This document shows positions 53,137 to 62,000 of a stretch of 64,000 nucleotides of DNA, piece after piece. The DNA is taken from assembly GCA_021838785.1 (NCBI GenBank), contig JAKCCV010000002.1, positions 62,001 to 126,000 of the forward strand, read 5' to 3'. The notes under the pieces are model-generated. The model saw nothing but the letters and a program-made list of their open reading frames with translations, ran no database searches and was not told the origin of the DNA. The position numbers and the translations under genes are program-made. Source of the DNA: Acidobacteriota bacterium (GTDB taxonomy: Bacteria; Acidobacteriota; Terriglobia; UBA7540). Position 1 is the stretch's first letter. Every line of letters begins with the position of its first letter.

Positions 53137-54057
53137 ATGCGCGATATCGTCATTATCGGTTCAGGATGCGCTGGTCTCACGGCGGCGATTTACGCGGCTC
53201 GCGCCAACTTGAAACCCCTCGTGATTCGGGGACACGAACCGGGAGGGCAACTTACCCTCACAACCTTGGTCGAAAATTTCCCCGGATTTCCCGAGGGCGT
53301 TCAGGGGCCGGAACTCATCGAGTTGATGAAGAAGCAAGCAGAGAACTTTGGAGCAGAATTCATCGAGGGCGATGTGACTTCGGTTGACCTCTCGCACCGC
53401 CCGTTCACGCTGCGCTTGGGAGAGACGATTATCGAAACGCGGAGCCTCATCGTAGCTTCGGGAGCCTCCGCCAAACTGTTGGGATTGGAATCGGAACGCA
53501 AGCTGTTGGGACACGGTGTTTCGACCTGCGCTACCTGCGACGGCTATTTCTTCCGCGGCAAAGAAGTGGCCGTGGTTGGCGGCGGCGATACCGCCGCGGA
53601 GGACGCCCTGTTCCTGACCCGCTATGCGACGGCGGTCAACCTGGTCCATCGGCGAAACCAATTGCGAGCGTCGAAAATCATGCAGGATCGCCTGCGACGC
53701 AATGAAAAGATCAAATTTATTTGGAATAGCGTGGTTCTGGATATCCTGGATCCGGCGCAGGGTGCCGTCACAGGAATCAAGTTACAAAATGCGAAAACCG
53801 GCGAGGAGACCTTTAAGCCCTGTGACGGCGTCTTTATTGGGATCGGTCATTCTCCCAACACCTCGCTATTTCGCGGCCAACTGGAAATGGACGAACAAGG
53901 CTACCTCATTACGCGGAACGGAAGCCGGACGAATGTTCCCGGTGTGTTCGCTGCCGGTGACGTTCAAGACCACATTTACCGTCAGGCCATCACCGCAGCC
54001 GGGTCGGGATGCATGGCGGCCATGGATGCAGAGCGATTCCTGGAAGCCGAACACTAA
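53137..54057 (+). CDS. trxB: thioredoxin reductase
   Basis: The protein is 306 residues from the ATG at 53137, which follows AAAGGAGG. The FAD motif is IIGSGCAGLTAAIYAARAN, the redox-active dithiol is C-A-T-C (GVSTCATCDGYFFRGKEVAV), the NADPH motif is VVGGGDTAAEDALFL and the second FAD site is GVFAAGDVQDHIYRQAITAA. It reduces thioredoxin with NADPH. The upstream 290 bases contain no other gene. It is unlinked to trxA. Confidence 0.96.
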   Translation: MRDIVIIGSGCAGLTAAIYAARANLKPLVIRGHEPGGQLTLTTLVENFPGFPEGVQGPELIELMKKQAENFGAEFIEGDVTSVDLSHRPFTLRLGETIIETRSLIVASGASAKLLGLESERKLLGHGVSTCATCDGYFFRGKEVAVVGGGDTAAEDALFLTRYATAVNLVHRRNQLRASKIMQDRLRRNEKIKFIWNSVVLDILDPAQGAVTGIKLQNAKTGEETFKPCDGVFIGIGHSPNTSLFRGQLEMDEQGYLITRNGSRTNVPGVFAAGDVQDHIYRQAITAAGSGCMAAMDAERFLEAEH

Positions 54058-54236
54058 CGGCCCGCCACCACTTTTTTGTTGTTCGAGGCCATGACTCCCT
54101 GAATGAAAGATGGAACGGGCGATGGATGGCAAAAGCTGTACAAGGCCGACTCGGGCGGAAAACACGGCAAAGCCTCATCGTCACGCGACCTGAAGCTTGA
54201 ACCTCGATAGCGATTGCGGTTTTCCCATCCTTTCCG

Positions 54237-55148
54237 ATGCTTCGAAGCCTGCTGTTGTACCTTTCCGAACGCGAGGCACCCCGGCGACTCCTCAGTTCCA
54301 CCGAGCTTGGTCAGCGTCTCGCCCTGCGCTTTATCGCCGGAGAAAAGCTTCAGGATGCCCTCCGCGTCGTGCGCCGATTGAATACCGAAGGCTTCGTCGT
54401 CACGCTGGACTATCTGGGCGAAAGCGTTCGCGAACCTAACCAGGCCCAGGAGGCCGCCGGCGTTTATCTCCGGCTGCTGGACCATCTGGCGGCGGAGAAG
54501 CTCCGCTCGCATCTCTCGGTGAAGTTAACTCAACTCGGGTTGGCCATCCATGAAGACCTTGCCCAAACGCACCTGGCCAACATCGTCCAGCGCGCCGCCG
54601 GATACAACATCTTTGTTCGATTTGATATGGAGAACTCCGCTTACACGGAATCCACGCTCCGCATTCTGCGGACGCTGAATGCTCCGCGCGATGCGCTGGG
54701 AGCTGTCATCCAAGCGTGCCTATACCGAAGCGAAACGGACATTGACCATCTGATTGCCCAAGGCATCAGGGTACGGCTGGTCAAGGGCGCCTACAAAGAA
54801 CCGCCTGAGATTGCCTACCCGCGCAAAGCGGATGTGGACGCGAATTATCTCCGTTTGATGAAGAAGTTGCTGGCCAGCGGCGGTTACCACGCGATAGCCA
54901 CCCACGATACCCGCATCATCCACGCAACGCAGAGCTACGCGCGCGAGATTGGGCTTCCACCGAGCGCCTTCGAATTCCAGATGCTTTATGGCATTCGGCG
55001 CCAATATCAAAAAGAGCTGCTGCAACAGGGTTATACGGTTCGCATCTACGTTCCATTCGGCCAACAGTGGTACAGCTATCTCATGCGCCGGCTTGCCGAG
55101 CGGCCGGCCAATCTGCTGTTTTTGTTGCGCAATCTTTTCCGAGGCTGA
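54237..55148 (+). CDS. proline dehydrogenase (monofunctional)
   Basis: The 303-residue protein matches the (beta/alpha)8 FAD-dependent proline dehydrogenase fold. The family motifs appear in order: VKLTQLGLAIHEDLA, FVRFDMENSAYTESTL, VRLVKGAYKEPPEIAYP, ATHDTRIIHATQSYA, EFQMLYGIRRQYQ and VRIYVPFGQQWYSYLMRRLAERP with the substrate-binding Arg pair. It oxidises proline to pyrroline-5-carboxylate. No delta-1-pyrroline-5-carboxylate dehydrogenase is fused or adjacent; the aldehyde dehydrogenase at 45842 is too far to link. It lies 179 bases after trxB. Confidence 0.94.
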   Translation: MLRSLLLYLSEREAPRRLLSSTELGQRLALRFIAGEKLQDALRVVRRLNTEGFVVTLDYLGESVREPNQAQEAAGVYLRLLDHLAAEKLRSHLSVKLTQLGLAIHEDLAQTHLANIVQRAAGYNIFVRFDMENSAYTESTLRILRTLNAPRDALGAVIQACLYRSETDIDHLIAQGIRVRLVKGAYKEPPEIAYPRKADVDANYLRLMKKLLASGGYHAIATHDTRIIHATQSYAREIGLPPSAFEFQMLYGIRRQYQKELLQQGYTVRIYVPFGQQWYSYLMRRLAERPANLLFLLRNLFRG

Positions 55149-55249
55149 GGAGAGGAGCAGGCTCGATGCGAGCATCCCTTGACGGGGTTGCCGGTGATGG
55201 CGGAGTCTGCACCGTCGCGCAAAGCCCGGTGACATCCCAGCGCGGCCGC

Positions 55250-55885
55250 TCACAGTTTCAGGCAGATAGCCATCCCATCGCGGAGAGGCACAATAGTCGT
55301 CACCAGCTTTGTGGACCGGTAAATCAGCTCATTGAATTTTTGAAGGGCGCGGGTGTCAACATCATCGGGCGCGGGTTTTTGGGCCACTCGCCCTGACCAC
55401 AAAACATTGTCGGCAATGAACAGGCCACCGCTCTTTAAGCGAGGCAACGACAAGCGAAAAACGGCCGGATATTGCGATTTTGAAACGTCGTTGAAGATGA
55501 GATCGAACTGCCCCGGTGTCTCACGGAAACGCGCTAGCGCTTCCCCCACTAAAATACGAACCCGGCCGAGGACCTTCGCCTGCCGAAAATACGCCTCCGC
55601 CCGCCGGGCGTTGGAGGGGTCGGAATCAGTGTAGTAAACCACTCCCTTGGAACCCACGGCACGCGCCAGCCACAGGGTGGAGTAACCAATCGCCGAGCCC
55701 AACTCGAAGACGCGGCGCGCCCGGACCAGCCGTGCCATCTGATAGAGCAATCTTCCACAGCTTGGTCCAATAATCGGAATCTTGTGCTGGCTGGCATATT
55801 GTTCCATAGACCTCAAAACGGCATCGCGTTCCGGAAGAAGCTTGGAAAGATAGGCTTCGATCTCGGCTTGAAGAATGGCGCCCAT
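55250..55885 (-). CDS. O-methyltransferase (class I, caffeoyl-CoA-type)
   Basis: The 211-residue protein is a cation-dependent O-methyltransferase of the Methyltransf_3 type: VFELGSAIGYSTLWLARAVG as SAM site, YYTDSDPSNARRAEAYF, and FDLIFNDVSKSQYPAVF followed by GGLFIADNVLWSGRV with the metal-binding residues. The substrate is unknown; bacterial members often act on catechol-like small molecules. A GAGGTGATGG site precedes the ATG. It is convergent with the proline dehydrogenase and divergent from the ketosynthase operon. Confidence 0.88.
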   Translation of the reverse strand: MGAILQAEIEAYLSKLLPERDAVLRSMEQYASQHKIPIIGPSCGRLLYQMARLVRARRVFELGSAIGYSTLWLARAVGSKGVVYYTDSDPSNARRAEAYFRQAKVLGRVRILVGEALARFRETPGQFDLIFNDVSKSQYPAVFRLSLPRLKSGGLFIADNVLWSGRVAQKPAPDDVDTRALQKFNELIYRSTKLVTTIVPLRDGMAICLKL

Positions 55886-56082
55886 TCCATCACCTCAAAG
55901 TTTTGGTTCTCAAAGCGGCTGCTATTGTAACTCCGCGTTTTTGCGACCGCAGCCAAAAACGGCGCAATCAGCGGAAGATGGGACCGGCGCGCCTGCCCGC
56001 GGGCGCCGGGTCATAGGGCGAGTAACGATTAGGGGCGCTCGAAGGGGCTGGTTGGAGTTAAGATGGAAGAAGGGGGCAGGGA

Positions 56083-57351
56083 TTGTCCGGGAACACGGGA
56101 TTACGTCGGGCGGTCATTACGGGAATCGGAGCCGTCAGCCCGAACGGCATCGGCCGCGAGGCTTTTTGGTCCGCAACGTGGCGGGGCCAGAGCGGCGTTC
56201 GGCGAATTCAGAGATTTGATCCAAGCCCTTTCCCCGTCCAGATCGCGGGAGAGATTGTCGGCTTTAATCCCGCCGATTACATCAGCCCGAAGGATGCGGC
56301 CAATGTCAGCCTGGTAGTGCCGCTCGCGGTGGCGGCGGCGCGAGAGGCGATAGAAGACGCGGGGCTCGATCCCCACCGCATGACGCTTGAAGATCGAAGG
56401 AAAATCGCCGTCCTCATCGGTTCGGGGGGTGGCGGGCAAGAGTTTGTAGAACGGCAATACGCTCTTTATTATTCCGGCCATTTGCGCCAATGCAGTGTCT
56501 ATACCGTTCCTTCCGCAACCATCGGCACCCTGGCCAGCGAAATCTCGATGCACTTTGGGTTTCGTGGTTTCAGCCATTTAATTTCGACTGGATGTACTTC
56601 TTCCACCGACGCCTTAGGCTACGCAGCCCAAAACATTCGCTGTGGGATGGCAGAAGTCGTGGTGGCGGGCGGATCGGATGCGCCCCTGGCTCCGCTCATC
56701 CTCAAAGGATTCACCCTGATGCGGATTATGACAACATCGTGGAACCACGCGCCGGAGCGCGGGTCGCGTCCCTTCTCCGCCGATCGGGACGGATTCGTGT
56801 TGGGCGAAGGAGCCTGGATGTTCGTGGTAGAGGAATATGAGCGAGCGCGGGCGCGTGGGGCTCATATTTACGGGGAAATTACCGGCTACGGTTCTACCTG
56901 CGAAGCCTTCCATCGGGTGCGCCTGGAGGAGAATGGAGAAGAACCGGCACGGGCCATGAAACTTGCCTTGGACCAGGCTCGGCTGGGGCCGGCTCAGGTG
57001 GACTACGTCAACCTCCACGGCACTTCGACGGTGCTCAATGACCGCATCGAAACAAGAGCCCTCAAACTCGTGCTGGGCCGCCGGGCTTACCAGGTCCCCT
57101 GCTCCGCGCTCAAATCCATCATTGGCCATCCGCAGGGAGCCTGCGGCGCGGCTGGGGTGGCCGCCACGTTGCTCGCCATGCGCGATCGGCGACTGCCTCC
57201 GACGCTGAACCTTGACGTTCCGGACCCGGATTGCGACCTCGATTACATTCCGCACCGCGCGCGCGAGACCGAAATCGAACACGCCATATGTAATTGCATA
57301 GCCTTCGGCTCTAAAAATTCCGCCCTGATCCTTTCGCGCCTGGAGAACTGA
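56083..57351 (+). CDS. beta-ketoacyl-ACP synthase (FabF-type ketosynthase)
   Basis: The protein is 422 residues with a TTG start at 56083 behind a GGGGGCAGG site. It has the complete Cys-His-His set: Cys171 in LISTGCTSSTDALGYA, His312 in VNLHGTSTVLNDRIE and His349 in KSIIGHPQGACGA. The family entry VITGIGAVSPNGIG is intact. It condenses acyl-ACP with malonyl-ACP. The active-site context STGCTSS differs from the TACSS of housekeeping FabF, and no ACP, acyltransferase or fab genes are adjacent. It heads an operon with a methyltransferase (8-base gap) and an overlapping flavoprotein, which points to a specialised acyl or polyketide product rather than bulk fatty acids. Confidence 0.9.
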   Translation: MSGNTGLRRAVITGIGAVSPNGIGREAFWSATWRGQSGVRRIQRFDPSPFPVQIAGEIVGFNPADYISPKDAANVSLVVPLAVAAAREAIEDAGLDPHRMTLEDRRKIAVLIGSGGGGQEFVERQYALYYSGHLRQCSVYTVPSATIGTLASEISMHFGFRGFSHLISTGCTSSTDALGYAAQNIRCGMAEVVVAGGSDAPLAPLILKGFTLMRIMTTSWNHAPERGSRPFSADRDGFVLGEGAWMFVVEEYERARARGAHIYGEITGYGSTCEAFHRVRLEENGEEPARAMKLALDQARLGPAQVDYVNLHGTSTVLNDRIETRALKLVLGRRAYQVPCSALKSIIGHPQGACGAAGVAATLLAMRDRRLPPTLNLDVPDPDCDLDYIPHRARETEIEHAICNCIAFGSKNSALILSRLEN

Positions 57352-57358
57352 CGCCCGA

Positions 57359-58036
57359 ATGCAACGAGAAACGTCCACAGAGTGGCTGGACGCCGGCCGC
57401 GGCACTCCCCGGGAAGTGGCTACCAGTTTGGACGATCTGTGGCGGATTAACCGATGGCTGGGCGGCGTGTCCGGCAGTTTATTGCTGCTGGAACGGTTCG
57501 TCACCGTCACCGGGCAGAGAACGCTTCGGGCACTCGACCTCGGCGCAGGCGATGCTCGGCTGGCTGATTGCCTGGCGCGAAAGATGGAAACTCGGAAGAT
57601 CAGCGTCCAATTCACCGTTCTCGACCGCAATCTCACCCACCTCACTTACGCCACCTCTTTAACGCGCCGGCAAGCCGTAGCCGCCGACGTTTTGGCTTTG
57701 CCGTTCCCTCCCCAAAGCTTTGATGTGGTGATGTGCAACCTGTTCTTTCATCACTTCTCCGATGAGCGCGCCGTCCGCGTGTTGACAGCCATGAAGGAAA
57801 CCGCGCGTCGCGCTGTTTTGATTAACGACTTGGAGCGCTCGGCGCTTGCCCATTTCTTTATTCGTTACGCCTGGCCGTTCGCGCGCAGCCCCATCACCAA
57901 GCATGACGGGCCGGCCAGCGTTCGCCAGGCTTATTCCCGCGCCGAACTTGCGGCCTTAGTAGAAAAGGCCGGCCATGCAAACTATGAAATTGTGGCGCTG
58001 TGCCCAAGTCGGTTGGGGGTTATTCTGTGGAAATAA
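57359..58036 (+). CDS. class I SAM-dependent methyltransferase in ketosynthase operon
   Basis: The protein is 225 residues. SAM motif I is ALDLGAGDARLADCLA, followed by FTVLDRNLTHLTYA and FDVVMCNLFFHHFSDERAVR. The overall pattern, with LINDLERSALAHFFIRYAWP near the end, is that of methyltransferases found beside FAD-dependent oxidoreductases in small polyketide clusters. It sits 8 bases after the ketosynthase stop and overlaps the flavoprotein start, so all three are made together. Confidence 0.88.
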   Translation: MQRETSTEWLDAGRGTPREVATSLDDLWRINRWLGGVSGSLLLLERFVTVTGQRTLRALDLGAGDARLADCLARKMETRKISVQFTVLDRNLTHLTYATSLTRRQAVAADVLALPFPPQSFDVVMCNLFFHHFSDERAVRVLTAMKETARRAVLINDLERSALAHFFIRYAWPFARSPITKHDGPASVRQAYSRAELAALVEKAGHANYEIVALCPSRLGVILWK

Positions 58037-59184
58037 CGTTCGATCTCGCCATCATCGGCGGCGGTCCCGCAGGCACGGCGGCAGCGATTGCCGCGCAGTC
58101 CAAAGGGCTGAAGGTCGTCATCTGGGAGCGCCAGCGCTTTCCTCATGACAAGGTCTGCGGCGAGTTTCTTTCCGGGGAATCGCTCTCCTTACTCGAACAG
58201 CTCGCACCGCAAGCCTTGCGGCGCAGTGCGCCCATCGCGCGTTGCGAATTCATCTCTCGGCGAGGCCGGGTGAGCCGCTTCGTTCTTCCGCATCCTGGGC
58301 GCGGATTATCGCGGCGATCCTTGGACCACATCCTCTGGCAGGCAGCCGCCGAGGCCGGCGCCCATGTGCATGAAGCGGTCTTGATTCATCGAGTCGAGCG
58401 AATGCGCCGATCCAGCCCCGCAGACGCAAGGTGGCGCATTGAAGCGCGCGACGGGCAGACAACGCAAGCTCGCCACCTGCTCCTCGCCTGCGGCCGGTGG
58501 TGGTCTCTTGAAGGCATGGCGTCGCCCGGGTCCCAGCGGAAAATTTCCTCACACGCCTGGGTTGGGTTTAAGGCGCATTTTCGAGGTGTCGCACATCGAG
58601 ACGCCGTGGAGATGTACTGCTTTCCAGGGGGGTATTGCGGCGTGGCTCCTATCGAGGATGGACTCTACAACGTCTGCTGCCTGGTCCGCTATGAGCAGTT
58701 CAAATTGGGCCGCGGTCATGCGAGCGCCCACGACCTTGCGGGCTGGTTGCGACGCATCGCCCAGCACCCCGCCCTCGACGCACGGTTACAACCCGCCAGG
58801 CAAGCCGGTCCTATCTTCACAACCGCTCCTATCGTCCCGAGACGCTATCGGGGTGCCCACGCGGGCGCGCTCCTCGCCGGGGACGCGGGAGGATTCATAG
58901 ACCCATTTACAGGTGATGGAATCTCAACGGCATTGCACAGCGGAGCGCTGGCGGCGGAGGTCGTATCGCGCCATCAGCATCACAAGCTTTCTTTCTCGGA
59001 TGACCCGACGCCCGAATACGAGTGGCGACTGCGAAGCGCCACCGCAGCCAGTTACGGCTGGGCACGCTGCCTGCGCGCGTGCCTTGACGGGTCCGAAAGG
59101 CTGCAAGACGCGACGCTCCGCTTGTTGCTTTGGGTGGGGCCAACGCTCGCCCAGAATACGCGCTGGCGAGCCGCGCGAGGGTGA
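58027..59184 (+). CDS. FAD-dependent oxidoreductase, geranylgeranyl-reductase-like
   Basis: The protein is 385 residues from a GTG at 58027 (GGGGG upstream); GTG at 58000 is an alternative. The FAD dinucleotide motif is FDLAIIGGGPAGTAAAIAA, followed by RFPHDKVCGEFLSGESLSLLE and a GDAGGFIDPFTGDGISTAL segment, both hallmarks of the geranylgeranyl-reductase/flavin-halogenase-like monooxygenase family. It probably oxidises or reduces the product of the ketosynthase and methyltransferase encoded just upstream. It overlaps the methyltransferase stop codon. Confidence 0.9.
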   Translation: MEITFDLAIIGGGPAGTAAAIAAQSKGLKVVIWERQRFPHDKVCGEFLSGESLSLLEQLAPQALRRSAPIARCEFISRRGRVSRFVLPHPGRGLSRRSLDHILWQAAAEAGAHVHEAVLIHRVERMRRSSPADARWRIEARDGQTTQARHLLLACGRWWSLEGMASPGSQRKISSHAWVGFKAHFRGVAHRDAVEMYCFPGGYCGVAPIEDGLYNVCCLVRYEQFKLGRGHASAHDLAGWLRRIAQHPALDARLQPARQAGPIFTTAPIVPRRYRGAHAGALLAGDAGGFIDPFTGDGISTALHSGALAAEVVSRHQHHKLSFSDDPTPEYEWRLRSATAASYGWARCLRACLDGSERLQDATLRLLLWVGPTLAQNTRWRAARG

Positions 59185-59237
59185 CGGCTCAGCGCTTCGC
59201 TCGAGTCGGTAGAAAAGCGCGCTGCTCCCTTGGGCGG

Positions 59238-61721
59238 CTAGAAAATTTCAAATTGCTCCTGGTGAATCGTCGGGTCGCTTTTGATGACAACTTCCTTCCG
59301 CATCAGATTCTCAATCTCAGAGATCAACACGCCGTCTCTTGTCTTGAGATATTTGGCGACCTCCGGGTGAACGCGCAAGGTGACTATTTTGCTGTCAATA
59401 TTTCCCGCCATTTTGCGAGCTTCGGAGAGGATTTCGTAGCTCACGGTCATGGGAGACTTCACCCATCCGCCCCCGTTACAGTAGTTGCAAGGCTCGCACA
59501 GCGTGCGCTGAAGCGACTGCTTGACCCTCTTGCGAGTTAGAGCCACCAAACCAAATTCATTAAAAGAGAGCACCTTCGTGGGTGCCCGGTCACTGCGCAA
59601 AGCATCTTCCAACGCCTGAACGACCCGATTTCGGTTGCGCCGTTCGTCCATGTCAATGAAATCCACCACAATGATCCCTCCGAGGTCGCGCAGCCGGATC
59701 TGGCGGACGATTTCCTTCACCGCGTCAATGTTGGTTTTCAAGATGGTATCTTCTAACCGGTTCGTCTTGCCCACATACTTGCCGGTATTAACGTCAATCG
59801 CGACCAGCGCTTCCGTCTGATTGATCACGATGTAACCGCCGGATTTGAGCCAGATCTTGGGTCGCAGCGCCTTTTCGATCTCGGCTGAAATTCCCGCTTC
59901 CTCAAACAGCGGAATTTCCCGTGTGTGCAGCTTCACATTCGGCAACAGGGCCGGCTGCGTCTTGCTCACAAATTCGACAACACGCTCATATTCGGCTTCG
60001 CTGTCCACTCGAATGCACTTAAAATCCGGCGTCAAGACGTCGCGGAGAATACGCTGGACCAGGTCGAGATCGCGGTAGATGAGCGCCGGCGCTTTGGAAC
60101 GCTCCGCCTTAGCCCGCGTCTCATTCCACAAAGCCGTCAAAAACCGGAGATCTGCCTTGATTTCTTCTTCCGAGCGTCCCTCGGCGGCTGTGCGGACGAT
60201 GAAACCTCCGGTGAGCGAACCGCGATGGTCCAAAATGATATTCCGCAATCGCAACCGTTCCTGCTCCGAGGTGATTTTGCGCGATACCCCGATATGCGTG
60301 ATGGTGGGCATATAAACGAGGTAGCGGCCCGGAAGCGCGATGTGCGAGGTGATGCGCGCCCCCTTGGTCCCCAAGGGTTCCTTGGCGATCTGAACCAGGA
60401 TTTCTTGCCCTTCCTTCAGCACCTCGGAAATTTTGACCGGCTGGTTGTTGCCGCTTCGAGGAGCGGATTGACGATTTTCCTGGCGATATCCGCCGCGCAT
60501 GGGCCGCCGCCCGCGACGGCGCGGAGCAAAGTGAGGACGCTGGTGCGGCTCGCGCAGTGTAACCTGCCGCTCTACAGCGGGAGCCGCCTCGGATGGTGCT
60601 TGAGCTTCGCTGGATGCAGCCTCGGGGAGGATGGCCCTTTCTGGGGCATCCGGCTCGGCGGCCTCTGACGCAGGGCCTTCCAGAGCGTCATGTTTGGATT
60701 CCACAGCTTCCGCTTCGCTGGTTACCGGCGGAGAGCCCGCTTCGGTGAATTCAGCGGTTTCATTCGGTAGCGTTTCCGTTTGGAATTCGCTCCTTGGAGC
60801 TTCCGGGGTTTGCGTTGGGAACCCCGAAGCACCGGTCGCAAGCGGTGGTGGCGGCTCGATTGAGGCACGCCGGGGCTCGCCACTATCCCCAGGAGTGCTC
60901 GTCGAGCCGCGCTCAACTTCAGGCTGAGCCGCTTCTCGCGCGGGCTCCGGGTGAAGAGAAACCGAATCGCTCAAGGCAGGAGCTTGAGGTTCGCTCGTAG
61001 CCCCCGTGGTCGGTCGGCTGTATTTGGCCAAGGACTCTCCGGGAAGAATCTCAAACGTAGGTTGCGAGGGAGCCGAAGGAGTTCTTGGCTGCGATTCCTT
61101 CCGTGGTTCAGGCCGCCGAGAGAATCTTGCTTCTCCAAAGCCACGCCGACCGCGCCGCCGGCGTCGGCCGCGATGCTCATTCTGCCTCCGAAATTCCCCG
61201 TGCTCGGGTGCGGTTGGACTGGGTGGTTCCGCCGCTGAAGCTGCGGGCGCTTCGTTTAAGGTTGCGGGCTCGCTCGAAGCTGGTGGCGCAGCCTCCCCTG
61301 ACTCGACCGTAGAGGCGGCTGGCGCCGGGCCAGGCTCGGCCGAAGCAAAAGCTTCCGCGCCGGATGAGCCGGCAGCCCCTGGACTCTCACCCGCCTCCCT
61401 GGAGGGCTGATCCTGCGCTTCCGCCGACGACGCAGGCAAAGTCACCGGACCTTTCCCTTCCATCTCCTCCAAAAGTCCTTCAAACTCCTCACCCTGAAAC
61501 GAAAAATCGGAGACGTAGAGGAAGGCGTCGCGTTCGAGACCAATATCCACAAAGGCCGACTGCATCCCCGGCAGCACCCGATTCACACGGCCTTTGTAAA
61601 TGCCTCCCACCAATCCGACATCGGTGTCACGCTCGATATAAAGCTCGACCAAGAGGTCGTCTTCACACACCGCAACCCTCGTCTCGTGAGGAGACGATGC
61701 AATAAACATCTCTTTAGACAT
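59238..61721 (-). CDS. ribonuclease E/G (Rne/Rng family) with large insertion in S1 domain
   Basis: The 827-residue protein starts behind AAAAAGGAG. The N-terminal S1 strand region is recognisable at about 36-72 (GGIYKGRVNRVLPGMQSAFV, GLERDAFLYVSDF). A low-complexity Ala/Pro/Glu/Ser insertion of about 350 residues (76-428) with two Arg-rich patches follows, then S1 resumes (KISEVLKEGQEILVQIAKEP). The catalytic aspartates lie in EALVAIDVNTGKYVGKTNRL and IIVVDFIDMDERRNR. The zinc-link cysteines are in LCEPCNYCNGGGWVK. There is no long C-terminal degradosome scaffold; the disorder sits inside S1 instead. It processes rRNA and turns over mRNA. Gene order mrdA-rodA-rne/rng is shared with other bacteria. 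Confidence 0.95.
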   Translation of the reverse strand: MSKEMFIASSPHETRVAVCEDDLLVELYIERDTDVGLVGGIYKGRVNRVLPGMQSAFVDIGLERDAFLYVSDFSFQGEEFEGLLEEMEGKGPVTLPASSAEAQDQPSREAGESPGAAGSSGAEAFASAEPGPAPAASTVESGEAAPPASSEPATLNEAPAASAAEPPSPTAPEHGEFRRQNEHRGRRRRRGRRGFGEARFSRRPEPRKESQPRTPSAPSQPTFEILPGESLAKYSRPTTGATSEPQAPALSDSVSLHPEPAREAAQPEVERGSTSTPGDSGEPRRASIEPPPPLATGASGFPTQTPEAPRSEFQTETLPNETAEFTEAGSPPVTSEAEAVESKHDALEGPASEAAEPDAPERAILPEAASSEAQAPSEAAPAVERQVTLREPHQRPHFAPRRRGRRPMRGGYRQENRQSAPRSGNNQPVKISEVLKEGQEILVQIAKEPLGTKGARITSHIALPGRYLVYMPTITHIGVSRKITSEQERLRLRNIILDHRGSLTGGFIVRTAAEGRSEEEIKADLRFLTALWNETRAKAERSKAPALIYRDLDLVQRILRDVLTPDFKCIRVDSEAEYERVVEFVSKTQPALLPNVKLHTREIPLFEEAGISAEIEKALRPKIWLKSGGYIVINQTEALVAIDVNTGKYVGKTNRLEDTILKTNIDAVKEIVRQIRLRDLGGIIVVDFIDMDERRNRNRVVQALEDALRSDRAPTKVLSFNEFGLVALTRKRVKQSLQRTLCEPCNYCNGGGWVKSPMTVSYEILSEARKMAGNIDSKIVTLRVHPEVAKYLKTRDGVLISEIENLMRKEVVIKSDPTIHQEQFEIF

Positions 61722-62000
61722 GGAAACTCCTTTTTCGGGAATCGCCGTGAGGATCTATCCGCGAGCGGAGATCAACTCGTTCGGCAACTCCCCGTCCGGT
61801 GGGATTCCGCCGCCTGGTGACAACCCTAGGCGCAGGATCCGGCGGACGATTCAAATTTGCACTCGGCCAAGGGACGGATACTTGCGTCTTACGTTCTTCG
61901 CCCCAAGGCCCGACTTGCTGGTACCTGGCATCGTATCGGCATCGCTCGGGCGCTTTAAGCGAGCTGCCTGCAGGGAAGGCTACGCGTTCCCCGCGCGCCT

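Noticed and set aside
56614-57645. 343-codon minus-strand frame
   Set aside because: It is antisense to the ketosynthase and methyltransferase genes, which have clear motifs; the antisense frame is a by-product of high GC codon use.
60438-61496. Possible separate genes on the plus strand within the RNase E/G insertion
   Set aside because: The several plus-strand frames arise from low-complexity codons; the minus frame is continuous and carries conserved domains on both sides.
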